Origin: Tannerella sp.
GTDB taxonomy: Bacteria; Bacteroidota; Bacteroidia; Bacteroidales; Tannerellaceae
DNA length: 7,012 nucleotides
Direction: 5' to 3'
NCBI GenBank assembly: GCA_031277235.1
Contig: JAITMT010000222.1
Location: 1-7,012 of the forward strand
This document shows, one piece after another, positions 1-4,989 of this stretch. Under the pieces are notes generated by a model. That model worked only from the letters and a program-made list of their open reading frames with translations, did not search any database and was not told the origin of the DNA. The first letter of the stretch is position 1. Every line of letters starts with the position of its first letter. Position numbers and translations under genes: made by a program.

Positions 1-557
1 TCATCTTTCCCTCCGACTTCCGACCAGTTTTTGATTCTGCCTGTATAGATGTCCTGAATTTGACGGTGTGTCAATGCAGTTACCGGATTGTCCCAGTCAG
101 GATTAGGAGCATCTCCTTTACTGTTCATAAAAACGAGTGCGTCTAATGCAATCGGTATTTCTACAAGGGTAACACCAGCTTGGGCTGCGTATGCTGCTTC
201 ATCAGCCGACTGTGCCCGTGCCGAGAATATCATATCCACTTTATGGTCTATCAGATTGACAAACGCATTGTGGGTTTGTGAACATTTCAAATTATTTTCA
301 ACAAATTTGTTGGGTAATTTTGTAGATAACGACCATGTCCGGTTATCTCCCTCCCGTTTCCACTCATAACGATACTCAAATAATTTGCACGCTATCATCC
401 TGACCAAAGGGTCGGTAGAGGTTGAACCGTCCATTACGGGATAATTCTCCTGTGTAAGCCCTTCGATAATATCGGACGACATGTCGTCTTTACTGCAATT
501 TGTAAACATTACAGTTGTAAAAAGCAAACTCAAAATTGCCAATCTAACCTTTTTCAT
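1..557 (-). CDS. PstS-like substrate-binding lipoprotein, 3' end missing
   Basis: This is a partial gene: 185 codons are read from the ATG at 557 down to the left edge with no stop, so the C-terminal part is outside. The protein begins with a lipoprotein signal, MKKVRLAILSLLFTTVMFTNC, with Cys21 as the likely lipidated residue. The residues after it, SKDD, fit the K-(D/E)2 type of export signal described for surface lipoproteins in Bacteroidetes, so outer-surface exposure is possible. The stretch VMDGSTSTDPL (41-51) matches the anion-binding loop of type 2 periplasmic binding proteins of the PstS kind. DMIFSARAQSADE (108-120) and LTHRQIQDIYTGRIKNWSEV (162-181) are further hallmarks of that fold. 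Phosphate is the commonest ligand, but many Bacteroidetes paralogues stand alone without pst transporter genes and their ligand is unknown; no transporter gene is visible here. No clear promoter is seen in the AT-rich leader at 558-640. The family call is firm; the ligand is not. Confidence 0.85.
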   Translation of the reverse strand, partial: MKKVRLAILSLLFTTVMFTNCSKDDMSSDIIEGLTQENYPVMDGSTSTDPLVRMIACKLFEYRYEWKREGDNRTWSLSTKLPNKFVENNLKCSQTHNAFVNLIDHKVDMIFSARAQSADEAAYAAQAGVTLVEIPIALDALVFMNSKGDAPNPDWDNPVTALTHRQIQDIYTGRIKNWSEVGGKD

Positions 558-646
558 ATTTTTTTTGTTTTATGTCCGTCCTTTTTTTGTCAATTAATTA
601 ATATGTTATCTATTTTATTTATCTTTATTGTGCTGCGTCATTTGGG

Positions 647-767
647 GCATTCCGTAGGAATGCATCGCTCGGTAGAAAGGTTTTCCGCCCACAAGGATGC
701 ATTCCGTAGGTATGCATCCCAAGACGAAACATATTATCTACCGAGCGATATTCCCTGACGGGAATAT
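647..767. repeat. Palindromic intergenic repeat with nested hairpins
   Basis: The 253-bp gap between the LVIVD gene and the binding-protein gene holds a structured element. It has four paired parts. There is a 7-bp stem GCATTCC/GGAATGC with a GTA loop (647-663). A perfect 13-bp inverted repeat, ATCGCTCGGTAGA at 664-676 with TCTACCGAGCGAT at 737-749, encloses the middle. Inside it is a hairpin at 695-719 with an 8-bp stem GGATGCAT/ATGCATCC and the same CCGTAGG tip. Last is an 8-bp stem ATATTCCC/GGGAATAT (748-767) that overlaps the clasp by two bases. The layout is that of a dispersed REP- or MITE-like element. There is no coding capacity and no T-tract typical of an intrinsic terminator, though the hairpins could still shape the 3' ends of transcripts from the LVIVD gene. 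Between 768 and the gene end at 811 only a short direct repeat CTTGACA (770-776, 802-808) is noticed. Confidence 0.75.
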
Positions 768-810
768 AACTTGACAGCCTCGCTCCGGGAAGAGGAATTT
801 CCTTGACACA

Positions 811-2115
811 TCATTGATTTTCATTCTTATAAACCGGTATCACACTCAACTTTTTCAGCGACTGGATATCGGAATAGTCGTATTGATAAAGTCCGTCGTC
901 GGCAATCATCATCAGCACGTTGTCGTAGGGAATCAGGTCGAAACCGTCCATTCCCTGGATATGCGCCAACTGATTGGAAATCAATGTCTGCGGATTGTCT
1001 CCGATTTTGAAAACCTTCAATCCGTCGTCGCACAGGAACAGCGTTTGCTTTTCGCTGTCAATGCCCAGACCTTTCGGATTGACCATCGTAAAGGAAACCA
1101 ACTGCCTGGGCTGGTAAACGTCCTTCACATCCACAATGAACAGTTCGTCGTTGTTTTGTCCGCAAAAATTGCCCGAATGAACGGTTACATACGCCAAATC
1201 GTTATCCACGACGACCGGGTCGCAGCCCAGCACGTGCGTAATCGTGGAACAACGCTCCGGTCTCGTCGGGTCCTTCACGGAATAAATAGACATTCCCGTA
1301 GGCATTCCGAGAAACATATTGTCCTTGTAACTGAAAATCGTTTCCACATTTCCGATATACAAATCCTCGCCCGATACTTTTTCCGGTTTTTCGGTCGAAA
1401 GGTCAAAAATCTGCATCTGATAATTGATTACGCAATACAAATACTTGTCATACAGCGCAAAACGCGACATCGAACCGTTGACGCCCGACGAACTTTTATT
1501 GGCGCTTGGTGTAGCCGCTTCTGCAAACATCAATCCGTCATTGCGTCCGCCCCAAAAATTCCACCATCCCGTCTCGTTGCTATACGACTCGGCAGGCGTT
1601 ACCCGCTGTGCCAATGTCCAGCCCACCAGCACGCCCTTTCGCTTGCCGTCAACCGTGTAAACGTTGCTGTAATCGTAGGCATAGTTGTTTTCCGCCATGG
1701 GAACAGCTTCGGGGAAAACATTTTCCAGGCGCCCCGTCAGTTCGGGTTGGGCGGGATTGGTAATGTCAAACCACACCAAATCAATCAGAGCATCGGCATA
1801 GAGCAAGTCATTCTTGACCGCAATATCCGCATTTCCAAGGAGTTCGATGAAACCGACCTGCGCCGGACTGGACGGGTTGCGGTTGTCAATGATGTGAATC
1901 CCCTCGCCCGGCTCCGATATGTACAGATAGCCGTTGTAGAAACAGATTTTACCGTAATTCTCGATTCTCTGACTCGTTGTCGTTACATTGACCGAACTGC
2001 GAAATTCCGCTTCCGTCATCATAACCGGTTCATTCACCTGGTATGTTACCAGATTCTCGTCGTTATCGCAGGCAGCGAAAAGCACGACCGTTAATAGGAA
2101 AAGTAATTTTTTCAT
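811..2115 (-). CDS. LVIVD-repeat beta-propeller-like lipoprotein
   Basis: A 434-aa protein starting MKKLLFLLTVVLFAAC, a lipoprotein signal with Cys16 followed by the acidic DNDEN. The ATG at 2115 is chosen over the in-frame ATG at 2172 because it gives a proper signal peptide and because the upstream one lies inside the promoter motif. The body carries LVIVD-type repeat units (known from PF08309): GIHIIDNRNPSSPAQVGFI (72-90), LVWFDITNPAQPELTG (113-128), MQIFDLSTEKPEKVSG (234-249), MSIYSVKDPTRPERCS (275-290) and LFIVDVKDVYQPRQLVSF (325-342). Each is a short beta strand, then D-x-x-x-P, then another strand, as expected for blades of a propeller. Two later segments, LKVFKIGD and LYQYDYSD, look like degenerate repeats. 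Such proteins are common in Bacteroidetes and are presumed cell-envelope proteins; no substrate or partner is known. It has its own promoter inside a 95-bp repeat. Base composition is visibly richer in G+C than the two lipoprotein genes upstream. Confidence 0.88.
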   Translation of the reverse strand: MKKLLFLLTVVLFAACDNDENLVTYQVNEPVMMTEAEFRSSVNVTTTSQRIENYGKICFYNGYLYISEPGEGIHIIDNRNPSSPAQVGFIELLGNADIAVKNDLLYADALIDLVWFDITNPAQPELTGRLENVFPEAVPMAENNYAYDYSNVYTVDGKRKGVLVGWTLAQRVTPAESYSNETGWWNFWGGRNDGLMFAEAATPSANKSSSGVNGSMSRFALYDKYLYCVINYQMQIFDLSTEKPEKVSGEDLYIGNVETIFSYKDNMFLGMPTGMSIYSVKDPTRPERCSTITHVLGCDPVVVDNDLAYVTVHSGNFCGQNNDELFIVDVKDVYQPRQLVSFTMVNPKGLGIDSEKQTLFLCDDGLKVFKIGDNPQTLISNQLAHIQGMDGFDLIPYDNVLMMIADDGLYQYDYSDIQSLKKLSVIPVYKNENQ

Positions 2116-2192
2116 GTCTTTATGTTTTAATAGTTTTCTGTATAGACACATTTTTTGATGAAAACGTTGCATGGGGGTGAAAATATTTTTAA
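2098..2192. repeat. 95-bp perfect direct repeat, copy A
   Basis: This segment is identical, base for base, to 2732-2826, 634 bp away in the same orientation. Read on the minus strand it holds the promoter-like motif, the leader, the ATG and the first six codons (MKKLLF) of the LVIVD gene. Identity ends inside the signal peptide, after which the two proteins are unrelated. At its other end the match stops after the TTTTTAA run at 2192; the next 44 bases, up to the stop codon of the 170-aa gene at 2237, are AT-rich and show no hairpin. Confidence 0.97.
2141..2171 (-). promoter_or_regulatory. ECF-sigma-like promoter of the LVIVD gene
   Basis: On the minus strand TGCAACG (2171-2165) is followed after 15 bases by GTGTCTATA (2149-2141). 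The AAC of the -35 part and the GTC of the -10 part fit the general ECF sigma factor pattern. Transcription would start near 2137, leaving a leader of about 20 bases before the ATG at 2115. The same motif with the same spacing precedes the two neighbouring lipoprotein genes. Assignment to an ECF factor is inferred from pattern and spacing only. Confidence 0.6.
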
Positions 2193-2236
2193 AATTTCAA
2201 AAATAATTTTGTCTCCATATTTGTATTTTTATATTT

Positions 2237-2749
2237 TTATCCTGGCAAGAAACCAACTCGAACGTTATTAAAATCCAGATAATCAATCTTTATTTTATCT
2301 CCTTTACTATTTTCAAGAACAATGTTTTCGATTTTTACGGTAATAATATATATCCGGTCCCAAATGGAAAGACCATCCTCGAAATCCTGCATAATCTGTA
2401 TTTTTACTTTTCCACTCGTAGAGGTCCATAAATCTTCAATCTCGTCTCCGGCGACATCATCACAATAATAAGCGCTTACAAGTTTGATGTACTTCACGAT
2501 TTCAACATGCAAAATATCTGAACTTGTTTTACTTAAATCAAAAGTCTGTTCTTCTTTCGACAGATTCAGTTGTTCCCTGCTACCCATTACGGCAACACCC
2601 ATGTTATTCTCGTAATTCATTTTAAACACGACAAAAGAGCCGCAACCACCGCTATCCGATGCGAATTCAATATGATCCATATCCGTTTTACAAGAGTTCA
2701 AATTTGCAATTGCCGCGATTGTTAAAATCCTGAAAAGTAATTTTTTCAT
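2237..2749 (-). CDS. Lipoprotein of unknown function, 170 aa
   Basis: The protein starts MKKLLFRILTIAAIANLNSC, a lipoprotein signal with lipobox LNSC and Cys20 as the lipid anchor. An in-frame ATG 57 bases further up (2806) would add 19 residues, but those are the translated promoter, so the start at 2749 is preferred. The mature part is a small soluble domain with mixed charge and likely beta strands (YIITVKIENIVLE, KIKIDYLDF near the C-terminus) and no further membrane segment. I recognise no domain. The early segment SDSGGCGSFVVFKM contains one Cys and a second lies in YYCDD. The gene is clearly AT-rich compared with the LVIVD gene. It is bounded by two perfect 95-bp repeats, one supplying its promoter and first six codons, the other those of the next gene, so it forms a self-contained cassette. 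It is a real gene judging by start signals, signal peptide and codon pattern; its function is unknown. Confidence 0.8.
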   Translation of the reverse strand: MKKLLFRILTIAAIANLNSCKTDMDHIEFASDSGGCGSFVVFKMNYENNMGVAVMGSREQLNLSKEEQTFDLSKTSSDILHVEIVKYIKLVSAYYCDDVAGDEIEDLWTSTSGKVKIQIMQDFEDGLSIWDRIYIITVKIENIVLENSKGDKIKIDYLDFNNVRVGFLPG

Positions 2750-2826
2750 GTCTTTATGTTTTAATAGTTTTCTGTATAGACACATTTTTTGATGAAAACG
2801 TTGCATGGGGGTGAAAATATTTTTAA
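2732..2826. repeat. 95-bp perfect direct repeat, copy B
   Basis: Identical to 2098-2192. Here it carries the promoter, leader and first six codons of the 170-aa lipoprotein gene. Its far end overlaps the last four bases of the 158-aa lipoprotein gene, including that gene's TAA stop at 2825-2823, so there is almost no free spacer between the two genes. Confidence 0.97.
2775..2805 (-). promoter_or_regulatory. ECF-sigma-like promoter of the 170-aa lipoprotein gene
   Basis: The minus strand carries TGCAACG (2805-2799), 15 bases, then GTGTCTATA (2783-2775). It is the copy of the LVIVD-gene promoter carried by the second 95-bp repeat. The expected start of transcription is near 2771, about 20 bases before the ATG at 2749. 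Confidence 0.6.
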
Positions 2827-3299
2827 TAATTATCTGAAAATTTTTCCGCTTGCTCCAGCATCAAATCGAAAAACGCCTGCATTTTTTTATAGTTTTCATC
2901 TTCGTAACCATTGTAAATTGCATATTCCTGTCCGTCAATTTGTACAATAAACCGCTTATCAGTGCCATCTACGCAAGATTGACAGGAACCGTCCTTTATT
3001 TTCCGAAAACTATCAAAATCAAAAGTTTGCAACAGTTTTTGCCAGACTTCGGCGGATGTTTCGACTGTGCCTGAATATAAAACTAATTGTTGCGTTTGCA
3101 AGTCCCTGTAACTGATGGAATAATGCATGTTATCTTTGGCGATTTTCAATTCTTCATTCAAACCCGTCCAGCCGCCGGACTCTTTATAAATGAAAACCAA
3201 TGAAGTATCTTCCTGAATATCAGGATTTATATTACTATTGCATGACACTAAACCCGCGAGCGTCAAAACCGTTAAAACTAAAAAAATCTTTGCTTTCAT
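2823..3299 (-). CDS. Small lipoprotein with an SGGWTG motif, 158 aa
   Basis: The start at 3299 gives MKAKIFLVLTVLTLAGLVSC, a good lipoprotein signal with lipobox LVSC and Cys20. The reading frame is open back to an ATG at 3365, but those 22 residues would be translated promoter sequence. The mature protein has LVFIYKESGGWTGLNEELKI (34-53), a strand, an SGG-aromatic turn and a second strand. There follow SGTVETSAEVWQKLLQTFDF (76-95), a CQSC pair (106-109), DGTDKRFIVQIDGQEYAIYN (111-130) and a C-terminal helix. The SGG-turn followed by a DGTD-x-x-x-x-I strand recalls small emfourin-like protease-inhibitor domains and related envelope proteins, but that is a loose resemblance and not a firm call. 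The gene is AT-rich. It is transcribed divergently from the epimerase gene, with promoters that overlap in the 104-bp gap. Its promoter motif matches those of the two lipoprotein genes that follow. Confidence 0.8.
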   Translation of the reverse strand: MKAKIFLVLTVLTLAGLVSCNSNINPDIQEDTSLVFIYKESGGWTGLNEELKIAKDNMHYSISYRDLQTQQLVLYSGTVETSAEVWQKLLQTFDFDSFRKIKDGSCQSCVDGTDKRFIVQIDGQEYAIYNGYEDENYKKMQAFFDLMLEQAEKFSDNY

Positions 3300-3324
3300 A
3301 TTCTTATTTTTTTTAATATCTGTG

Positions 3325-3357
3325 TATAAAGACACAAAAATAATCAAAAACGTTGCA
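3325..3357 (-). promoter_or_regulatory. ECF-sigma-like promoter of the 158-aa lipoprotein gene
   Basis: The minus strand carries TGCAACG (3357-3351), 15 bases, then GTGTCTTTATA (3335-3325). Core boxes and spacing equal those at the two genes downstream. The inner spacer agrees only in its first four bases (TTTT) and then differs, so the conserved parts stand out as the functional ones. The leader to the ATG at 3299 would be about 20-25 bases. Confidence 0.6.
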
Positions 3358-3383
3358 TCAAGCAAAAAAAAATCTTAATTTTG
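3353..3383 (+). promoter_or_regulatory. Bacteroidetes-type promoter of the epimerase gene
   Basis: TTG (3353-3355), a 20-base spacer and TAATTTTG (3376-3383) match the -33/-7 consensus known for the Bacteroides housekeeping sigma factor (TTTG, 19-21 bases, TAnnTTTG). Transcription would begin near 3390 with a leader of about 14 bases. The TTG falls inside the TGCAACG box of the divergent lipoprotein promoter. Confidence 0.6.
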
Positions 3384-3403
3384 TGTTTTTTACGGACTGA
3401 AAA

Positions 3404-4786
3404 ATGGAAAATCAAACGATACAAAACAACCTGGAAATCTTGCGGCAAGCGCTGGGAGTCGAACTCGAAAATATTTTAACCTATTGGGTTACACATACTC
3501 CGGATGACGAACACGGCGGCTTTGCCGGACAAATTGACAACGAAAACCGCGTGATTCCGCAGGCTAACAAGGGAATTATCCTCAATACGCGCCTCCTTTG
3601 GACGTTTTCAAATGCCTGCAATTTTTATCGAAATAATCACTACAATTCTGTTAATGAGAAGGTTTCTACAAATTCCCCTCCGTTGGAGGGGTGTCCGAAG
3701 GACGGGGTGGTGAGCCGCCTAAATCCACCTCGGGAGGACTTTTCACCCCCCCCCTGCTCCGCAGTACCCCTCCAAAGAGGGGAATTATTTCGCGATGATT
3801 CATCGTTGGCGCAATATTACAGACCTTACGCCGACCGGGCTTACGAATATCTGAAAAAATATTTCAAGGATGAGAAAAACGGCGGCGTTTTCTGGGAACT
3901 GGATTATCTCGGAAATCCGGTTAACCGTCGCAAACAGATTTATGCTCAGGCTTTTGCCGTTTACGCGCTCTCGGCGTATTATCAATGTTCGGGCAACGGA
4001 GAAGCGAAAAATTGGGCAGTCGAAATTTACGAAAAAATAGAGAAAACCGCTCGCGACCGCGAAAAACTCGGTTATATCGAGGCATTTGCGGAAGACTGGT
4101 CGCCGATTGCCGATATGCGCCTGAGCAACAAGGATTTGAATGCCTCGAAAACGATGAATACGCATCTGCATTTGTTGGAAGCCTACACGGAATTGTTGAA
4201 AATTTTTCCCGATAAAATTTTACATAAAAACTTGCATGACTTAGTCCGGATTTTTATGGATAAGTTTATGAATCACAGTACTTTTCATTGCAATTTGTTT
4301 TTCGATGACGACTGGCGGTTGCAATCGAAAACCGTTTCTTTCGGGCACGATATCGAAACGGCATGGCTCCTGATTGAAGCGGCAAAAATCTTGAACGATA
4401 GCGATTTGCTGCGCGAAACCGAAAATCTGGCAATAAACATCGCCGACGTTTTTCTGCAAGAGGCTTTGGACAAAGATTTTGGCGTGATGAACGAGCGTCA
4501 TGAAGACGGCTCGCTTGATACCGACCGCCACTGGTGGCAACAGGCGGAAGCGATTGTCGGGCTGTGTTACGCACTGAAAATCAGCGGAAACGAAAAATAT
4601 TTGGATAGCGCGCTGAAAATCTGGGATTTTACGAAAAAATTCATTCTCGATCATCACAACGGCGAATGGTTTTGGCGCGTAAACGACAACGGACAGCCTT
4701 ATTTACAGGAAGATAAGGTCGGGATGTGGAAATGTCCGTATCACAATTCGAGGGCATGCGTTCAGATTCTCAATTTGAGGATTTGA
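3404..4786 (+). CDS. Cellobiose 2-epimerase-like enzyme with an in-frame insertion
   Basis: A 460-aa member of the N-acylglucosamine 2-epimerase superfamily, closest in motifs to cellobiose 2-epimerases. These interconvert the reducing-end glucose and mannose of beta-1,4-linked disaccharides such as cellobiose or mannobiose. An (alpha/alpha)6 barrel is expected. Visible motifs are EHGGFAGQID (36-45), KGIILNTRLLWTFS (56-69, with Arg63), GGVFWELDYLGNP (160-172), QIYAQAFAVYALS (178-190), MNTHLHLLEAY (251-261), FGHDIETAWLL (313-323), HWWQQAEAIVG (376-386) and MWKCPYHNSRAC (441-452). His254 or His256, His315 and His447 correspond to the catalytic histidines, and Trp378 and Trp442 to substrate-stacking residues. 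There is no signal peptide, so it acts in the cytoplasm. The enzyme is usually near 390-410 aa. The excess lies after FSNACNFYRNN, where residues 90-128 are the translation of a palindromic repeat element. Barrel motifs on both sides are intact and the frame is kept. Activity with this loop is plausible but not shown. Confidence 0.88.
   Translation: MENQTIQNNLEILRQALGVELENILTYWVTHTPDDEHGGFAGQIDNENRVIPQANKGIILNTRLLWTFSNACNFYRNNHYNSVNEKVSTNSPPLEGCPKDGVVSRLNPPREDFSPPPCSAVPLQRGELFRDDSSLAQYYRPYADRAYEYLKKYFKDEKNGGVFWELDYLGNPVNRRKQIYAQAFAVYALSAYYQCSGNGEAKNWAVEIYEKIEKTARDREKLGYIEAFAEDWSPIADMRLSNKDLNASKTMNTHLHLLEAYTELLKIFPDKILHKNLHDLVRIFMDKFMNHSTFHCNLFFDDDWRLQSKTVSFGHDIETAWLLIEAAKILNDSDLLRETENLAINIADVFLQEALDKDFGVMNERHEDGSLDTDRHWWQQAEAIVGLCYALKISGNEKYLDSALKIWDFTKKFILDHHNGEWFWRVNDNGQPYLQEDKVGMWKCPYHNSRACVQILNLRI
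3671..3786. repeat. Palindromic REP/MITE-like element inside the epimerase gene
   Basis: The ends are a perfect 10-bp inverted repeat, AATTCCCCTC at 3671-3680 and GAGGGGAATT at 3777-3786. It extends to about 20 bp with one gap and a mismatch, because each arm is itself a hairpin (CCCCTCC-GTT-GGAGGGG on the left, CCCCTCC-AAA-GAGGGG on the right). Next come partly complementary GC-rich arms (near 3692-3710 and 3744-3765, including a run of nine C). No stop occurs in the frame used. A further 9-bp inverted pair, CGAAATAAT (3629-3637) and ATTATTTCG (3784-3792), may mark a wider unit or be chance. No target-site duplication could be settled. The same style of double hairpin occurs after the gene at 4810-4900. 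Confidence 0.8.
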
Positions 4787-4796
4787 GGATTTGAAG
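4773..4796. repeat. Three-unit 8-bp tandem repeat across the epimerase stop codon
   Basis: ATTTGAGG occurs at 4773-4780 and 4781-4788, then ATTTGAAG at 4789-4796. The first two units encode the last residues (NLRI) and the TGA stop at 4784-4786. Loss or gain of one unit leaves the same residues and the same stop, so changes in copy number should be neutral unless two units are lost. Confidence 0.8.
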
Positions 4797-4809
4797 ATTG
4801 GGGGTTCAC

Positions 4810-4900
4810 ACCTCTCCCCTACCCCTCTCCACAGGAGAGGGGATGAGTAGTAGAAAGGCTGACAAAGCCCCTCCCTTGTGGGGAGGGGTTGGGGAGAGGT
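4810..4900. repeat. Double-hairpin inverted repeat downstream of the epimerase gene
   Basis: The 203-bp gap at 4787-4989 contains a 91-bp element with imperfect terminal inverted repeats of about 35 bp. The left end begins ACCTCTCCCCTACCCCTC and the complement of the right end begins ACCTCTCCCCAACCCCTC. Each arm also folds alone: a perfect 9-bp stem CCCCTCTCC/GGAGAGGGG with loop ACA (4822-4842) and an 8-bp stem CCCCTCCC/GGGAGGGG (4868-4888). It lies 23 bp after the epimerase stop and could end or protect that transcript, but there is no T-tract of the classic intrinsic terminator. Confidence 0.8.
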
Positions 4901-4931
4901 TTATCGGGGTTTTGAAAAGTTTTCGCTGCGA

Positions 4932-4966
4932 TTTCGGGAAAATTTGCTAAAAAAGTGGTACTTTTG
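4932..4966 (+). promoter_or_regulatory. Probable promoter of the YitT-family gene
   Basis: TACTTTTG at 4959-4966, followed by CACC, is a strong match to the Bacteroidetes -7 element TAnnTTTG, placed 24 bases before the ATG at 4990. The -33 part is weak: only TTTCGG at 4932-4937 lies near the right distance. This supports transcription separate from the epimerase gene. Confidence 0.5.
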
Positions 4967-4989
4967 CACCCAAAATTGAATATTTTTAT

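Noticed and set aside
88..369. Plus-strand frame of 93 codons
   Set aside because: It is antisense to the PstS-like gene, whose minus-strand frame is open from 557 to the edge with clear family motifs.
647..767. CRISPR-like or tRNA-like structure suggested by repeated GCATTCC/GTAGG motifs
   Set aside because: There are only two copies of the motif with no regular spacing and no spacers, and the folded form has no tRNA features such as TTCGA in a T-loop or an acceptor stem of 7 bp with CCA-side pairing.
814..2094. Open frame of 426 codons on the plus strand opposite the LVIVD gene
   Set aside because: It mirrors the codon positions of the real gene and is rich in Arg, His, Val and Ile without recognisable domains or a promoter. 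The minus-strand frame has a lipoprotein signal and LVIVD repeats.
2116..2172. Longer N-terminus for the LVIVD gene (extra residues MQRFHQKMCLYRKLLKHKD), also seen at 2750-2806 for the 170-aa gene
   Set aside because: The extension is the translated promoter and leader of the 95-bp repeat, and the inner ATG gives a proper lipoprotein signal. Its appearance in both genes follows from the DNA repeat and is not protein homology.
3300..3365. Longer N-terminus for the 158-aa lipoprotein
   Set aside because: It would place the start upstream of the predicted transcription start and mask the lipoprotein signal.
4810..4900. Classic intrinsic terminator
   Set aside because: The stems are strong but neither strand shows a following T-tract, and the terminal inverted repeats point to a dispersed element instead.
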